Source: a virus. From it: DNA of 31,245 nucleotides. Both the position numbers and the translations under genes were made by a program. Within the stretch, counting starts at the first letter, position 1. Each line of letters begins with the position of its first letter. The stretch is taken from positions 1 through 31,245 of IMG/VR virus record IMGVR_UViG_3300042894_001036; one strand, written 5' to 3'. Of the stretch, positions 23,568 through 30,320 are shown in pieces. The notes under the pieces are model-generated. The model saw only the letters and a program-made list of their open reading frames with translations. It was not told the origin of the DNA and did not search any database.

Positions 23568-24713
23568 ATGGATAATAAAAACAAATACGGATTTCATATA
23601 CAAGATTTCAACGCAGCCTATGTTCCGCAATATCAAGAAGTAATTAAAAACAAGCCGTGGGTCTTCTACGGGGACGACAACGCATTTCCAAATCACGTAT
23701 TAACCATTTATCAATATTCTCCAATTACCCGTGCTTCAGCGAACGCAACAATCTATGGTGTGAAGGGTAAAGACATTTTTGTTAAAGAAGGAGACCCTAA
23801 CAGAATTGGTATGGCTAATAGAAGTGAAACCTTATATGAGGTTTTTGAGAAATGTGTAAAAGACAGAATTATATTTGGTGGATTTGCATTAAATATTGTA
23901 AAATCTAATGATGGTGGTATTGCTGAAATATACCATACTGATTTCTCAAGATTGAGAGCAGGTAAGGAGGATATGTTCGGTAATGTTGGAACATACTATT
24001 ATTCTGTGGATTGGAAGGGAACACAAATCAATCCTCAAAAATGGAAGCCAGTTGAACTACCAGCATTTAATATGGTTGGTGAAGACAGCCCATCTCAAAT
24101 CTATTATGTAAAGAAATATCAGCCTATGATGTCGTATTATCCAGCACCTGATTGGATTGCGGCATTAACAACTGCTCAGTTAGATATTGAGATAAGAAAC
24201 TTCCATTTGAATAATACTCAAAATAGTATGATGCCAAGTATGAGTGTGAGTTTTGTAAATGGTGTTCCAAGTGAAGAAGAGAGAGATATTTTGATGAGAC
24301 AACTGGAATCCAAATATACTTCTACAAATCAGGCTGGTAAGATATTTTTATTTTTTAGTGAGAACCCTGAAACAGCACCTGTAATTGCTCCATTACCAAA
24401 TAATGCGAGTGATGCTTGGTATTCCAATATGGCACCACAAATAGACCAAACTATCCTCACGGCGTTTGGTATATCCTCCCCGATGCTCTTGGGCATAAAG
24501 ACACAGGGACAACTTGGGGGAAGAACTGAGATGTTAGATGCTTATAATTTATTCCTTCAAACACGAATTGTGCCTATTCAAGAAGAGATATTAAAGACAT
24601 TTGAGAAACTCTTATTTTTGAGAGATAAACAACCTATCAAATTGGGTCTAGAACAAAACCAGATCTTACCTGATATTGAAGAGACAAAAATAGATATAGA
24701 AAAAGGAATATAA
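23568..24713 (+). CDS. Portal protein
   Basis: The 381-residue protein starts MDNKNKYGFHIQDFNAAYVP. It contains KPWVFYGDDNAFPNHVLTIY, SPITRASANATIYGVKGKDI, APDWIAALTTAQLDIEIRNF and TILTAFGISSPMLLGIKTQG, then a C-terminal helix. These match the wing, clip and stem order of phage portals as I know them. The portal forms the dodecameric channel at the capsid vertex. It lies downstream of capsid and fibre genes, not directly after the terminase. The start lies behind GATATTTATAAGTAATG. Confidence 0.88.
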   Translation: MDNKNKYGFHIQDFNAAYVPQYQEVIKNKPWVFYGDDNAFPNHVLTIYQYSPITRASANATIYGVKGKDIFVKEGDPNRIGMANRSETLYEVFEKCVKDRIIFGGFALNIVKSNDGGIAEIYHTDFSRLRAGKEDMFGNVGTYYYSVDWKGTQINPQKWKPVELPAFNMVGEDSPSQIYYVKKYQPMMSYYPAPDWIAALTTAQLDIEIRNFHLNNTQNSMMPSMSVSFVNGVPSEEERDILMRQLESKYTSTNQAGKIFLFFSENPETAPVIAPLPNNASDAWYSNMAPQIDQTILTAFGISSPMLLGIKTQGQLGGRTEMLDAYNLFLQTRIVPIQEEILKTFEKLLFLRDKQPIKLGLEQNQILPDIEETKIDIEKGI

Positions 24714-24716
24714 CAG

Positions 24717-25331
24717 ATGCCTACAGTATTACTTATCAGCGAGACAAAATTAAAATCATTCTCAACTTTGAACCAGAATATAGATATGGCGTTATTGACT
24801 AACACAATCTATATGGCTCAGGAACTCGGTTTGCAAACTCTGATCGGGACAAAAGGGTATGACTATTATATGGACTTGGTTAAGTCAGTTCAATTATCAG
24901 GAGGGACTATGTCTCAAGCGGATAGTATTATGTTGAATGATTACATAGCCCCTTATTTAGTTCATAGAGCATTTTATGAAGCGATGCCTGAGGTATTTGC
25001 TCGTAAGATGAATAAAGCCATAACTGTGGGTAATACAGAACAAGGAACATCAATAGACATCAAGGGTATGTCTTATTTAAGAGATATTGAACAAGGTAGA
25101 TATGAGTTCTATGCTCAAAGATTATTAGACCGAGTTCAAGCATATCCAAGTGATTATCCCTGGTATTATTCATATACAGACAAAGATGGTATGCCATCAT
25201 CATCACAAACCTATTTTGCAGGTATTCACTTTGAACCTGGTATGAGAAGACCACCACGTAGAAATAGTTGGTATAAAAACCTTCCTTACTACCAAGGCCC
25301 AGAATATGATGCTTGTGTAAATTGCGACTAA
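24717..25331 (+). CDS. Head-tail adaptor protein
   Basis: The 204-residue protein is mainly helical at first (LLISETKLKSFSTLNQNIDM, then YMAQELGLQTLIGTKGYDYY). The signature NDYIAPYLVHRAFYEAMPEV follows, then an aromatic C-terminus with RRNSWYKNLPYYQG and two cysteines. I recall this as the gp6-like adaptor that binds the portal in Bacteroidota phages. It lies three bases after the portal gene, which fits. A connector role is supported by position and pattern, not by a defined active site. Confidence 0.7.
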   Translation: MPTVLLISETKLKSFSTLNQNIDMALLTNTIYMAQELGLQTLIGTKGYDYYMDLVKSVQLSGGTMSQADSIMLNDYIAPYLVHRAFYEAMPEVFARKMNKAITVGNTEQGTSIDIKGMSYLRDIEQGRYEFYAQRLLDRVQAYPSDYPWYYSYTDKDGMPSSSQTYFAGIHFEPGMRRPPRRNSWYKNLPYYQGPEYDACVNCD

Positions 25332-25332
25332 T

Positions 25333-25590
25333 ATGAACGAAACAATATTACTATTTTTATCTAATGCTTTGACTGGTATTGCTGGTTGGTTTGTGGGTCG
25401 TAAGAGACAACAAGCCGAGACGGACAACCAGACGCTCAGAAATCTTGAACTTGCAGTAAATCTTTATAAGAACATTATAGATGACTTGAAACAAGAGATA
25501 CAAAACTTGAATGTCAAAATACAGGATTTAGAAAAGAAGGTAGATGAATTACACACCGAGAATAAAAAATTAAAATCAGACAAATTATAA
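25333..25590 (+). CDS. Small membrane-anchored coiled-coil protein
   Basis: The 85-residue protein has one N-terminal membrane segment (ILLFLSNALTGIAGWFVG, about 4-21) followed by RKRQQ and a long coiled coil (LKQEIQNLNVKIQDLEKKVD) to the end. One-membrane-span plus coiled-coil proteins include spanins and phage membrane-associated accessory proteins. I see no lipoprotein or spanin partner here. Its place after the adaptor suggests a late gene. Lysis or inner-membrane anchoring are guesses. Confidence 0.65.
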   Translation: MNETILLFLSNALTGIAGWFVGRKRQQAETDNQTLRNLELAVNLYKNIIDDLKQEIQNLNVKIQDLEKKVDELHTENKKLKSDKL

Positions 25591-25593
25591 GTT

Positions 25594-26136
25594 ATGCCAA
25601 TCAAACCATCAAAAAACGAAACAGAACAAGAGTTTATCTCAAGATGTATGAGTGTTGAAAAAGATGCTTTACCAGAACAAGACCAAAGATTAGCAGTTTG
25701 TTATTCATATTGGACTAAAGAAGGTATGGCAACAGAAGATATTGAAGATATTGAAGATGACCTTGAAACAGAAACTGCTGCTGGTTTTGCGTTTGCCACA
25801 AAAGAGAGTGAGGATTTTGCTACATTACCAACAACTGATTGTATGGAAAAACATAAGTCGGCTGGTTATACAGAACAATATGCTAAACAAGCATGTCATG
25901 GAGCAAAACCAAATGATGCTCAACAAGGTGGGGTAGTTGGAATGAGTGAGGAGTTTGGTAGAAAGAAGTTTGAATATCAACCAAATCCAAAAGAAAGTTT
26001 GGGTGAGTTTATGGGTAGATGTATGAGTGATGATATGGTAAGAGAAAAGAAAAAGGACAGAGGTATTCGTGCTGGTTTCTGTTATACTCAATATCAGCAA
26101 AAATATATTGCTAATATTGCTATGGGTTGGAAGTAG
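25594..26136 (+). CDS. Late protein with two copies of an RCMS motif
   Basis: The 180-residue protein has two similar ends: SKNETEQEFISRCMSVEKDA...RLAVCYSYW at 6-41 and NPKESLGEFMGRCMSDDMVR...RAGFCYTQY near 132-166. Between them is an acidic, glutamate-rich stretch and a CMEKHKSAGYTEQYAKQAC segment. Such FxxRCMS...CY modules recur next to head proteases and scaffold genes of related phages as I recall. The conserved cysteine pairs could bind metal or form disulfides. It shares a TAAGTTATG leader with the capsid gene, so it may be a virion or assembly protein. Confidence 0.6.
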   Translation: MPIKPSKNETEQEFISRCMSVEKDALPEQDQRLAVCYSYWTKEGMATEDIEDIEDDLETETAAGFAFATKESEDFATLPTTDCMEKHKSAGYTEQYAKQACHGAKPNDAQQGGVVGMSEEFGRKKFEYQPNPKESLGEFMGRCMSDDMVREKKKDRGIRAGFCYTQYQQKYIANIAMGWK

Positions 26137-26190
26137 TCCTAAAAGGGACAGAAACACCCCTAATTTCAATTATCTTTATAAAGTAGTATT

Positions 26191-26562
26191 ATGACCCCAA
26201 ACGAAAAAAACCTCGTTGAAACGAAGATATGTTGTTCCTGTAAAAAGAAAAAATCAATCAAGTCGTTCTATAAGAGTAATGTTAAATCTATTATGAATAG
26301 ATGTAAGATATGTAATCAACAAGGGAAGATGTGTATAAATGAAAACCGAAGTAGATTAAAACACAAAAAAGAAGATGGCCCACAATTATTTAATGTGAGT
26401 AAAAACGATTGGATAAAAACTTTTTTATTTTTACAGAGTATTGGATATGATTTGGAAAAAGATATTCATTTACAGTTCTGTGAAAAACATAATTTTGAAC
26501 CTAACAAAAGGGGTTTTGAGAACTCTATAATTTATTCTCCAAAAGATTTGGGAATGATTTGA
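26191..26562 (+). CDS. Zinc-ribbon protein of unknown role
   Basis: The 123-residue protein has CCSCKKKKSIKSFYK...CKICN near 14-42, a four-cysteine zinc ribbon of the type found at the start of many phage endonuclease VII or HNH proteins. No HNH or catalytic histidines follow. The second half (SKNDWIKTFLFLQSIGYDLE) is helical and ends SPKDLGM. It may be a DNA- or RNA-binding protein or a reduced endonuclease. Just after it lies the structured RNA candidate. Confidence 0.6.
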   Translation: MTPNEKNLVETKICCSCKKKKSIKSFYKSNVKSIMNRCKICNQQGKMCINENRSRLKHKKEDGPQLFNVSKNDWIKTFLFLQSIGYDLEKDIHLQFCEKHNFEPNKRGFENSIIYSPKDLGMI

Positions 26563-26592
26563 TTTTTTATACTTTTTACTATATTTATTATT

Positions 26593-26704
26593 ACCACGCC
26601 TTCAAAGAAATATTAAATATCTTAAACTGATATATTATAAATTGGAGAACAGAGGGCGTGGTGGCTTAATGGTTCTCCTTTTTATTTTTATATCAGTTTT
26701 TTTT
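26593..26704 (+). ncRNA. Candidate pseudoknotted RNA ending in a terminator
   Basis: Three exact complementary pairs interlock: ACCACGCC (26593-26600) with GGCGTGGT (26655-26662), AAACTGATATA (26624-26634) with TATATCAGTTT (26689-26699), and GGAGAAC (26644-26650) with GTTCTCC (26672-26678). The second encloses the third, and the first pairs an upstream strand into the third's loop, making a pseudoknot. Eight T residues begin at 26697. It may be a stable RNA, a switch, or an unusual terminator after the zinc-ribbon gene. No known RNA family was recognised. Confidence 0.6.
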
Positions 26705-26929
26705 ATGTAGTTGAACCGACAGAAAAAGGTTTAATATCGCCCAGAGGGTATAATCGGCACGGAACGAGAGTATGGGTCTTACAGGTGGATAAATCCAAAT
26801 AGGAAATTGAGACATACCTGCTACGAAAAAGGTCAATAAGGATAAATAAGATATGGGGGAATACTTGAACTGGTCTTATGAAACTTATTGGGTGTGGTAA
26901 AAAAAATAGGGAACTAGAGGTCTGCTTAC
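26705..26929. other. Non-coding stretch with possible secondary structure
   Basis: No frame of convincing composition is present. There is a 15-codon frame at 26853 (MGEYLNWSYETYWVW) that looks incidental. Some pairings are possible (GTATG near 26770 with CATAC near 26813, CAGGT near 26791 with ACCTG near 26816), but they conflict with one another. The upstream extension of the next gene, from 26878, is open but looks unlike a protein and lies over the promoter. Confidence 0.5.
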
Positions 26930-26960
26930 TTGGTAATTATATTAAAGATTATTATATTTG
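26930..26960 (+). promoter_or_regulatory. Bacteroidota-type promoter
   Basis: TTG at 26930-26932, 20 nt, then TATATTTG at 26953-26960, a full match to TAnnTTTG. The ATG of the next gene is at 26965, so the transcript would start at or very near the start codon. Confidence 0.65.
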
Positions 26961-26964
26961 TAAT

Positions 26965-27132
26965 ATGAAACTACAAGAATGGCAAACAGGTGATAAATCA
27001 AAAATCAATTCTTTGAATAGAATGATGTATCATAATGATTGGTTAAAGCAGCAGCACTTAGATATTAAAAATATGATACAATCAAAAGTAATAGTTGAAG
27101 AAAAACCTATTCAAGGCTTCGTGAAGGATTGA
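26965..27132 (+). CDS. Small hypothetical protein
   Basis: I choose ATG 26965 (55 residues, MKLQEWQTGDKSKINSLNRM) since the promoter's -7 box ends five bases before it. An earlier ATG at 26878 would place the box inside the gene. The protein is polar, Lys/Asn/Gln-rich and helical, with HNDWLKQQHLDIKNMIQSKV. It has no known family. Three genes follow in close order, suggesting a small early-type unit. A leaderless transcript is possible. Confidence 0.5.
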   Translation: MKLQEWQTGDKSKINSLNRMMYHNDWLKQQHLDIKNMIQSKVIVEEKPIQGFVKD

Positions 27133-27134
27133 TT

Positions 27135-27227
27135 ATGTTGAAAACATTAAATCCTATGATATTAACATATTCGTTATTACTTTCATTCATTTTAATTGTA
27201 TTTCTGGTTAGAAAAAGAAAAAAGTAA
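27135..27227 (+). CDS. Micro membrane protein
   Basis: The frame encodes 30 residues: MLKTLNPMILTYSLLLSFI, then LIVFLVRKRKK, and TAA. It has one membrane span (about 8-24) and a strongly basic cytoplasmic end, a design shared by tiny holin-like or regulatory membrane peptides. It starts two bases after the previous gene. Short length keeps confidence modest, but the hydrophobic-then-RKRKK pattern is unlikely in random AT-rich sequence. Confidence 0.5.
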   Translation: MLKTLNPMILTYSLLLSFILIVFLVRKRKK

Positions 27228-27247
27228 TTTCTTTGATATTTATAAGT

Positions 27248-27472
27248 ATGATAAAGAAAACACATAAGATTTTAGATTATAAGTTAATCAAGGTTGAAAA
27301 GTTGTATAATAGAACTCAACCAAATAAATTATTTTATAATCTATATTTAGAAGATTTTGATGAGCCATTACTTATTGAAACCGAACAACCATTAAAATCT
27401 GGTATAGTAGGACAAAAGATTAAATATAAATTAAATGCTGATAATGAAGTCAGCGAATTTCAATTTCTATAA
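27248..27472 (+). CDS. Small hypothetical protein
   Basis: I choose ATG 27248 (74 residues, MIKKTHKILDYKLIKVEKLY), not the TTG at 27233, because the leader GATATTTATAAGT ends at it. Same-length leaders precede other genes here. It has alternating hydrophobic strands (KLFYNLYLEDFDEPLLIETE, then IVGQKIKYKLN) and may be a small beta-barrel. I do not recognise a family. It is followed by a long hairpin. Confidence 0.55.
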   Translation: MIKKTHKILDYKLIKVEKLYNRTQPNKLFYNLYLEDFDEPLLIETEQPLKSGIVGQKIKYKLNADNEVSEFQFL

Positions 27473-27477
27473 GTTCT

Positions 27478-27539
27478 TGAGGGGGAGGTGCATTAGTTTC
27501 AGTTTTCCCATTTTGTAATTTTTTTCTACCTTCCCCTCA
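27478..27539 (+). terminator. Hairpin with long loop between small genes
   Basis: GAGGGGGAGGT (27479-27489) pairs with ACCTTCCCCTC (27528-27538), 11 bp with one G-U pair, extendable by T27478-A27539. The loop is 38 nt and T-rich. It is followed by TCTTTATT. It could be a terminator for the upstream gene or a leader structure for the next. Confidence 0.5.
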
Positions 27540-27547
27540 TCTTTATT

Positions 27548-27913
27548 ATGCAATATCAACAATCAGTATCTGGTCTATTAGAGGATATAGTTAAAGATAA
27601 TCCTACTTTCAAGTTTCCAATAGAAAGTATCTATAAGGAACTTATGTCTTTATTTTTAGAACCTATGGAGTTTGATTACTTTATTATTCAAAGTTTCAGG
27701 AAACTGAAAAGAGATTTTGGTGATGTAATCGCTCATATTTTTTTACAGACACTAGAACTGAAGTTGAATATGAAACCACAGGAAGTAGCAAATCTTACAT
27801 TAGAAGAATACCACTCTTACATAGAAATCTTTATTAGTGCTTTGGAGAATATCTATATCACTAGAATTGATAGAAACTCTAGTGATGGAGAAATGCTTTC
27901 AGTTATGGGTTAA
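27548..27913 (+). CDS. Hypothetical helical protein
   Basis: The 121-residue protein is helical and acidic, with SGLLEDIVKDNPTFKFPIES, FDYFIIQSFRKLKRDFGDVI and LEEYHSYIEIFISALENIYI. I see no signal, membrane segment or metal site. It begins ten bases after the hairpin and converges with a minus-strand micro-gene just beyond its stop. Its family is unknown to me; a regulatory or anti-host role is only a guess from location. Confidence 0.55.
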   Translation: MQYQQSVSGLLEDIVKDNPTFKFPIESIYKELMSLFLEPMEFDYFIIQSFRKLKRDFGDVIAHIFLQTLELKLNMKPQEVANLTLEEYHSYIEIFISALENIYITRIDRNSSDGEMLSVMG

Positions 27914-27919
27914 TCCCTT

Positions 27920-28042
27920 TCAACTTTTTTGTAAGTCATTCAAATACGTTCTAAGTTGCTTAGAATTGTAATTTGCTCCCAAGCAATAGAAATAGTCATA
28001 TTCGTTGATTTTTTTGATTTGTTCTAACAATTGCTTTTTCAT
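27920..28042 (-). CDS. Minus-strand micro-gene of 40 residues
   Basis: The complement of CAT at 28040-28042 starts MKKQLLEQIKKINEYDYFYC, followed by LGANYNSKQLRTYLNDLQKS and TGA. The amphipathic helix and the later helix with Lys/Arg look protein-like, and no good plus-strand frame covers this stretch. It is the only minus-strand gene I can support in the window and ends seven bases from the convergent plus gene. It could be a small regulator. A chance frame is still possible. Confidence 0.55.
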   Translation of the reverse strand: MKKQLLEQIKKINEYDYFYCLGANYNSKQLRTYLNDLQKS

Positions 28043-28120
28043 TTCTGTCTTTGTTTAAGTTTGAAATTCAAAGGTCGTGAATATATTTTATACTGCAAAA
28101 TACTTTTCAAAAAAAGATAA

Positions 28121-28202
28121 AAAAAAACCCTTACTCATCGGAAGTAAGGGAAAAAGGCGGGAATACATGGCGTGCAATAGAAAGCCTTTTTTTTGATGTC
28201 TT
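28121..28202 (-). ncRNA. Candidate minus-strand small RNA or double hairpin
   Basis: Read on the minus strand, AAAAAGGC pairs with GCCTTTTT (28194-28151), then CCCTTAC pairs with GTAAGGG (28150-28128) and seven T residues follow. This is a strong minus-strand terminator preceded by a second hairpin. A GATATTTA box lies at 28214-28207 just upstream on that strand. On the plus strand GCCTTTTTTTT (28184-28194) may end a different transcript. Neither reading is proven. Confidence 0.4.
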
Positions 28203-28205
28203 AAT

Positions 28206-28246
28206 CTAAATATCATATTTTTTTATTTTTTTTCAACTAAATATCA
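28206..28246. promoter_or_regulatory. Direct repeat CTAAATATCA, two copies
   Basis: CTAAATATCA occurs at 28206-28215 and 28237-28246, 31 bp apart (about three helical turns), separated by a T-rich stretch. They lie just upstream of the plus-strand promoter at 28265. They could be operator sites, or minus-strand promoter boxes (GATATTTA). Confidence 0.4.
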
Positions 28247-28264
28247 AATATTTTTCTTGTAGGG

Positions 28265-28295
28265 TTTGACTTTTGTGGAGGTTGTGTTATATTTA
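28265..28295 (+). promoter_or_regulatory. Bacteroidota-type promoter for the small-gene operon
   Basis: TTTG at 28265-28268, 19 nt, TATATTTA at 28288-28295, one mismatch to TAnnTTTG. The next ATG is at 28315, leaving a leader of about 15 nt. It heads the co-directional run of genes from 28315 to 30175. Confidence 0.65.
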
Positions 28296-28314
28296 TATAT
28301 ATAACAATAACAAA

Positions 28315-28524
28315 ATGGAAAACACAATTAAAATCAAAACCTTACTAATCAGCGGAGATACATTACAAGAATGGAATGTAGATGAAATCCTTAAAGATAA
28401 AAAATCAAAGGAACAAGACATAGAAACTTTGGTTAGACATGAATGGGACAATACTATTGGAAAGTATTGTAATGGTATGACATACCTTGAAATTGAACAA
28501 ATGGATTATAAATACAACTACTAA
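28315..28524 (+). CDS. Small hypothetical protein, first of operon
   Basis: I choose ATG 28315 (69 residues, MENTIKIKTLLISGDTLQEW). A start at 28273 would lie over the promoter and codes for a Tyr/Asn stretch. It has VDEILKDKKSKEQDIETLVR in the middle and a Tyr-rich end. It has no family that I know. Being first behind a good promoter, it may be an early protein. The ACAAAATG leader shows no Shine-Dalgarno sequence. Confidence 0.6.
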   Translation: MENTIKIKTLLISGDTLQEWNVDEILKDKKSKEQDIETLVRHEWDNTIGKYCNGMTYLEIEQMDYKYNY

Positions 28525-28537
28525 AAAAAAAAGAAAC

Positions 28538-28717
28538 ATGGCACTAATAAAAAGATTTTTGGAGGACATCATAGAGGAAGAGTTCTACCCATGCGATTTA
28601 GATTATGAGTATCAGGAATGGGTCAAAAACAAAGAACTACAAAATCATGAAGATTATATTAACAACTATAAAGAGATGGTTGCAGCATATGAAGAAATGC
28701 TTGCAGACAGATACTAA
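28538..28717 (+). CDS. Small acidic hypothetical protein
   Basis: I choose ATG 28538 (59 residues, MALIKRFLEDIIEEEFYPCD), which follows GAAAC and is the first natural Met. An upstream ATG at 28487 lies inside the previous gene. It is very acidic (DLDYEYQEWVKNKELQNHED) and helical. An anti-host inhibitor would fit its acidity, but that is a guess. It is followed closely by the HNH endonuclease. Confidence 0.55.
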   Translation: MALIKRFLEDIIEEEFYPCDLDYEYQEWVKNKELQNHEDYINNYKEMVAAYEEMLADRY

Positions 28718-28742
28718 TAAACTTGATAAACAAGAAATACAA

Positions 28743-29264
28743 ATGAGTGAAGTATGGAAAACAATACCTATGTTCCCAACCTATGAGGCTTCCAACACAG
28801 GTAAGATTAAAAACAGCAGAAGAAATAAATTGATTACTCAAACCAGTATTGATAGTAGAAACTATCAAAGGGTCTGTATTTCCTATGAGAATAAACCATA
28901 TACCAAAAGAGTAGCAAGGTTAATATGGGCAGCATTCAACGGATGTGATTGTGCTGAAACAATAGACCATATTGATGGAAACGTTCAAAATAACAATATT
29001 GAAAACCTTAGGTGTGTCTCCAATAAAGAAAATTGTAAGAACAGAGATAATTATGGTATGAAGATAAACAAATATAATTTGGATGATAATAAAAAAAGAG
29101 AGATTATCAGAGCATATAAGACAAAAGAAAAGTCAGTATGGAAACTCTCTTTTGAATATAATATTCCAAGCAATTATCTATACACTACCATAAAAAGAGG
29201 TAGTTGGGAACATCTATGGATCAAAGAAGATACAATCAATACCTCCAACTCGCAAAAAGAATAA
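28743..29264 (+). CDS. HNH homing endonuclease with NUMOD4 domain
   Basis: I choose ATG 28743 (173 residues), since MSEVWKTIPMFPTYEASNTG is the usual beginning of NUMOD4-HNH proteins; the frame open from 28605 lies over the previous gene. The HNH core reads TIDHIDGNVQNNNIENLRCV near residues 74-93 with the expected His and Asn residues, then SNKENCKNR. The C-terminus (KREIIRAYKTKEKSVWKLSF) is a likely DNA-binding helix-turn-helix. Such genes are mobile and nick DNA near their insertion site. It overlaps the next gene by 49 nt. Confidence 0.88.
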   Translation: MSEVWKTIPMFPTYEASNTGKIKNSRRNKLITQTSIDSRNYQRVCISYENKPYTKRVARLIWAAFNGCDCAETIDHIDGNVQNNNIENLRCVSNKENCKNRDNYGMKINKYNLDDNKKREIIRAYKTKEKSVWKLSFEYNIPSNYLYTTIKRGSWEHLWIKEDTINTSNSQKE

Positions 29265-29710
29265 CAAAGGGTGATGAAAGACATATAGACCTTCTACATG
29301 ATGTTCTTATTCAACTTGAAACAAATGTGAAGTGGAATAACTTACAGACAAAAGAAGAACAAATGTATTTCCTAACAAGAGCACTCACCAATCAGTTCTA
29401 TTCAAATAACTCAAAGTTCCAAAGGACATACAGAATGTTGAACTCAGAACTAAAGGATATACCAGATGAGGAAGATCAACCCTATTATGATATACCAAAT
29501 ATTGAATGGTTGAATAACTTACTTGAACAGGAACTAATAAATAATCCTAACAACTGGTATAATGTGGGGTTATTTAGAATGTATATTGAATACAAAAAAA
29601 TAGAACCAATACATAAAAAAACAAAAATACCACAATATTCAATAAGACAGACAATAAGAGAAATGAAGAAGTGGGTAAATAAAAAATGGAATGAAGAATG
29701 GGACAAATAA
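29216..29710 (+). CDS. Sigma-factor-like protein
   Basis: I choose ATG 29216 (164 residues, MDQRRYNQYLQLAKRITKGD). HIDLLHDVLIQLETN and YFLTRALTNQFYSNNSKFQR resemble region 2 of sigma-70 factors, and THKKTKIPQYSIRQTIREMK-like sequence near the end resembles region 4, which reads the -35 box. Small sigma-like proteins of this form are common in Bacteroidota phages as I recall, and could direct host polymerase to late promoters such as the GATATTT boxes. The 5' end overlaps the HNH gene. No proof of promoter recognition exists here. Confidence 0.55.
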   Translation: MDQRRYNQYLQLAKRITKGDERHIDLLHDVLIQLETNVKWNNLQTKEEQMYFLTRALTNQFYSNNSKFQRTYRMLNSELKDIPDEEDQPYYDIPNIEWLNNLLEQELINNPNNWYNVGLFRMYIEYKKIEPIHKKTKIPQYSIRQTIREMKKWVNKKWNEEWDK

Positions 29711-29916
29711 AGTTAGATAAAGATGATATTGAACTCATCAAACATTTGTTAGAAAACACAACACTATATGACAGGGAAATAGCAGAAATGTTTGGCGTAT
29801 CACGAGGTCATATAACCAAAATAAAAAATAAAAAAAGATGGAATTATGAATACGGAAGAACAACCTGTGATGCAAACAGAAGAGAACTTGAAAGAAGAAT
29901 TATCTTTTCAAGATAA
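29698..29916 (+). CDS. Helix-turn-helix DNA-binding protein
   Basis: The 72-residue protein has DREIAEMFGVSRGHITKIKN near residues 25-44, a helix-turn-helix of the kind used by small phage regulators and HNH-linked DNA binders. The N-terminus is acidic and the end basic (RRELERRIIF). It overlaps the sigma-like gene by 13 nt and the next gene by 71 nt, so all are coupled. It may be a regulator of early or late genes. Confidence 0.65.
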   Translation: MGQIKLDKDDIELIKHLLENTTLYDREIAEMFGVSRGHITKIKNKKRWNYEYGRTTCDANRRELERRIIFSR

Positions 29917-30175
29917 AGAAATGGATTGTGAGGAATGTGAAAAAGAAAAAGAAGTTGAACTATCATTTGGTCTTTCAACAAGACATGAATGGGATAGTGT
30001 TATGACCTTAATAAAAAAGTATGGTCTATCCAGAGATGAAATAAATTACATTTATGGATTTTATAATAGAGAATTGAAACAAAATAAAAGACCTGGTTGT
30101 GGTAAATGTTTTTATAACATATGTAAGAGTTTAGAAAAGAGATATACAGCCCTAATAAACGGGGATATAGTATAG
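29846..30175 (+). CDS. Acidic protein with cysteine pairs
   Basis: This 109-residue protein begins with an acidic stretch including CEECEKEKEVELSF and continues with a helical part (HEWDSVMTLIKKYGLSRDEI). Near the end is KRPGCGKCFYNICKSLEKRY. The cysteine pairs could form a zinc site. It has no known role. Its 71-nt overlap with the helix-turn-helix gene is long, so the true start may be further inside, for example Met9 (29870). Confidence 0.55.
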   Translation: MNTEEQPVMQTEENLKEELSFQDKEMDCEECEKEKEVELSFGLSTRHEWDSVMTLIKKYGLSRDEINYIYGFYNRELKQNKRPGCGKCFYNICKSLEKRYTALINGDIV

Positions 30176-30206
30176 ACCCTTGTTTTGTTTTTGTTCTTCT
30201 AAATGT

Positions 30207-30237
30207 GGGGGAGTTGTAATTTTTTTACAATTTCCCC
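30207..30237 (+). terminator. Hairpin terminator before the methyltransferase
   Basis: GGGGGAGTTGTAA (30207-30219) pairs with TTACAATTTCCCC (30225-30237) around five T residues, 13 bp with two G-U pairs, followed by ATATTTATTT. A second, weaker hairpin (TAGGGTATT at 30249-30257 with AATAACCCTA at 30288-30297) lies in the leader that follows. It ends the small-gene operon. Confidence 0.7.
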
Positions 30238-30320
30238 ATATTTATTTATAGGGTATTCATATTATTTTTAATTTATAGAACAATAAAAATAACCCTAACT
30301 AATAAAAAACTTATAGATAT

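Noticed and set aside
26641-26680. tRNA in the GGAGAAC...GTTCTCC hairpin
   Set aside because: The loop is 21 nt and there are no D, anticodon or T arms, nor a CCA-like end.
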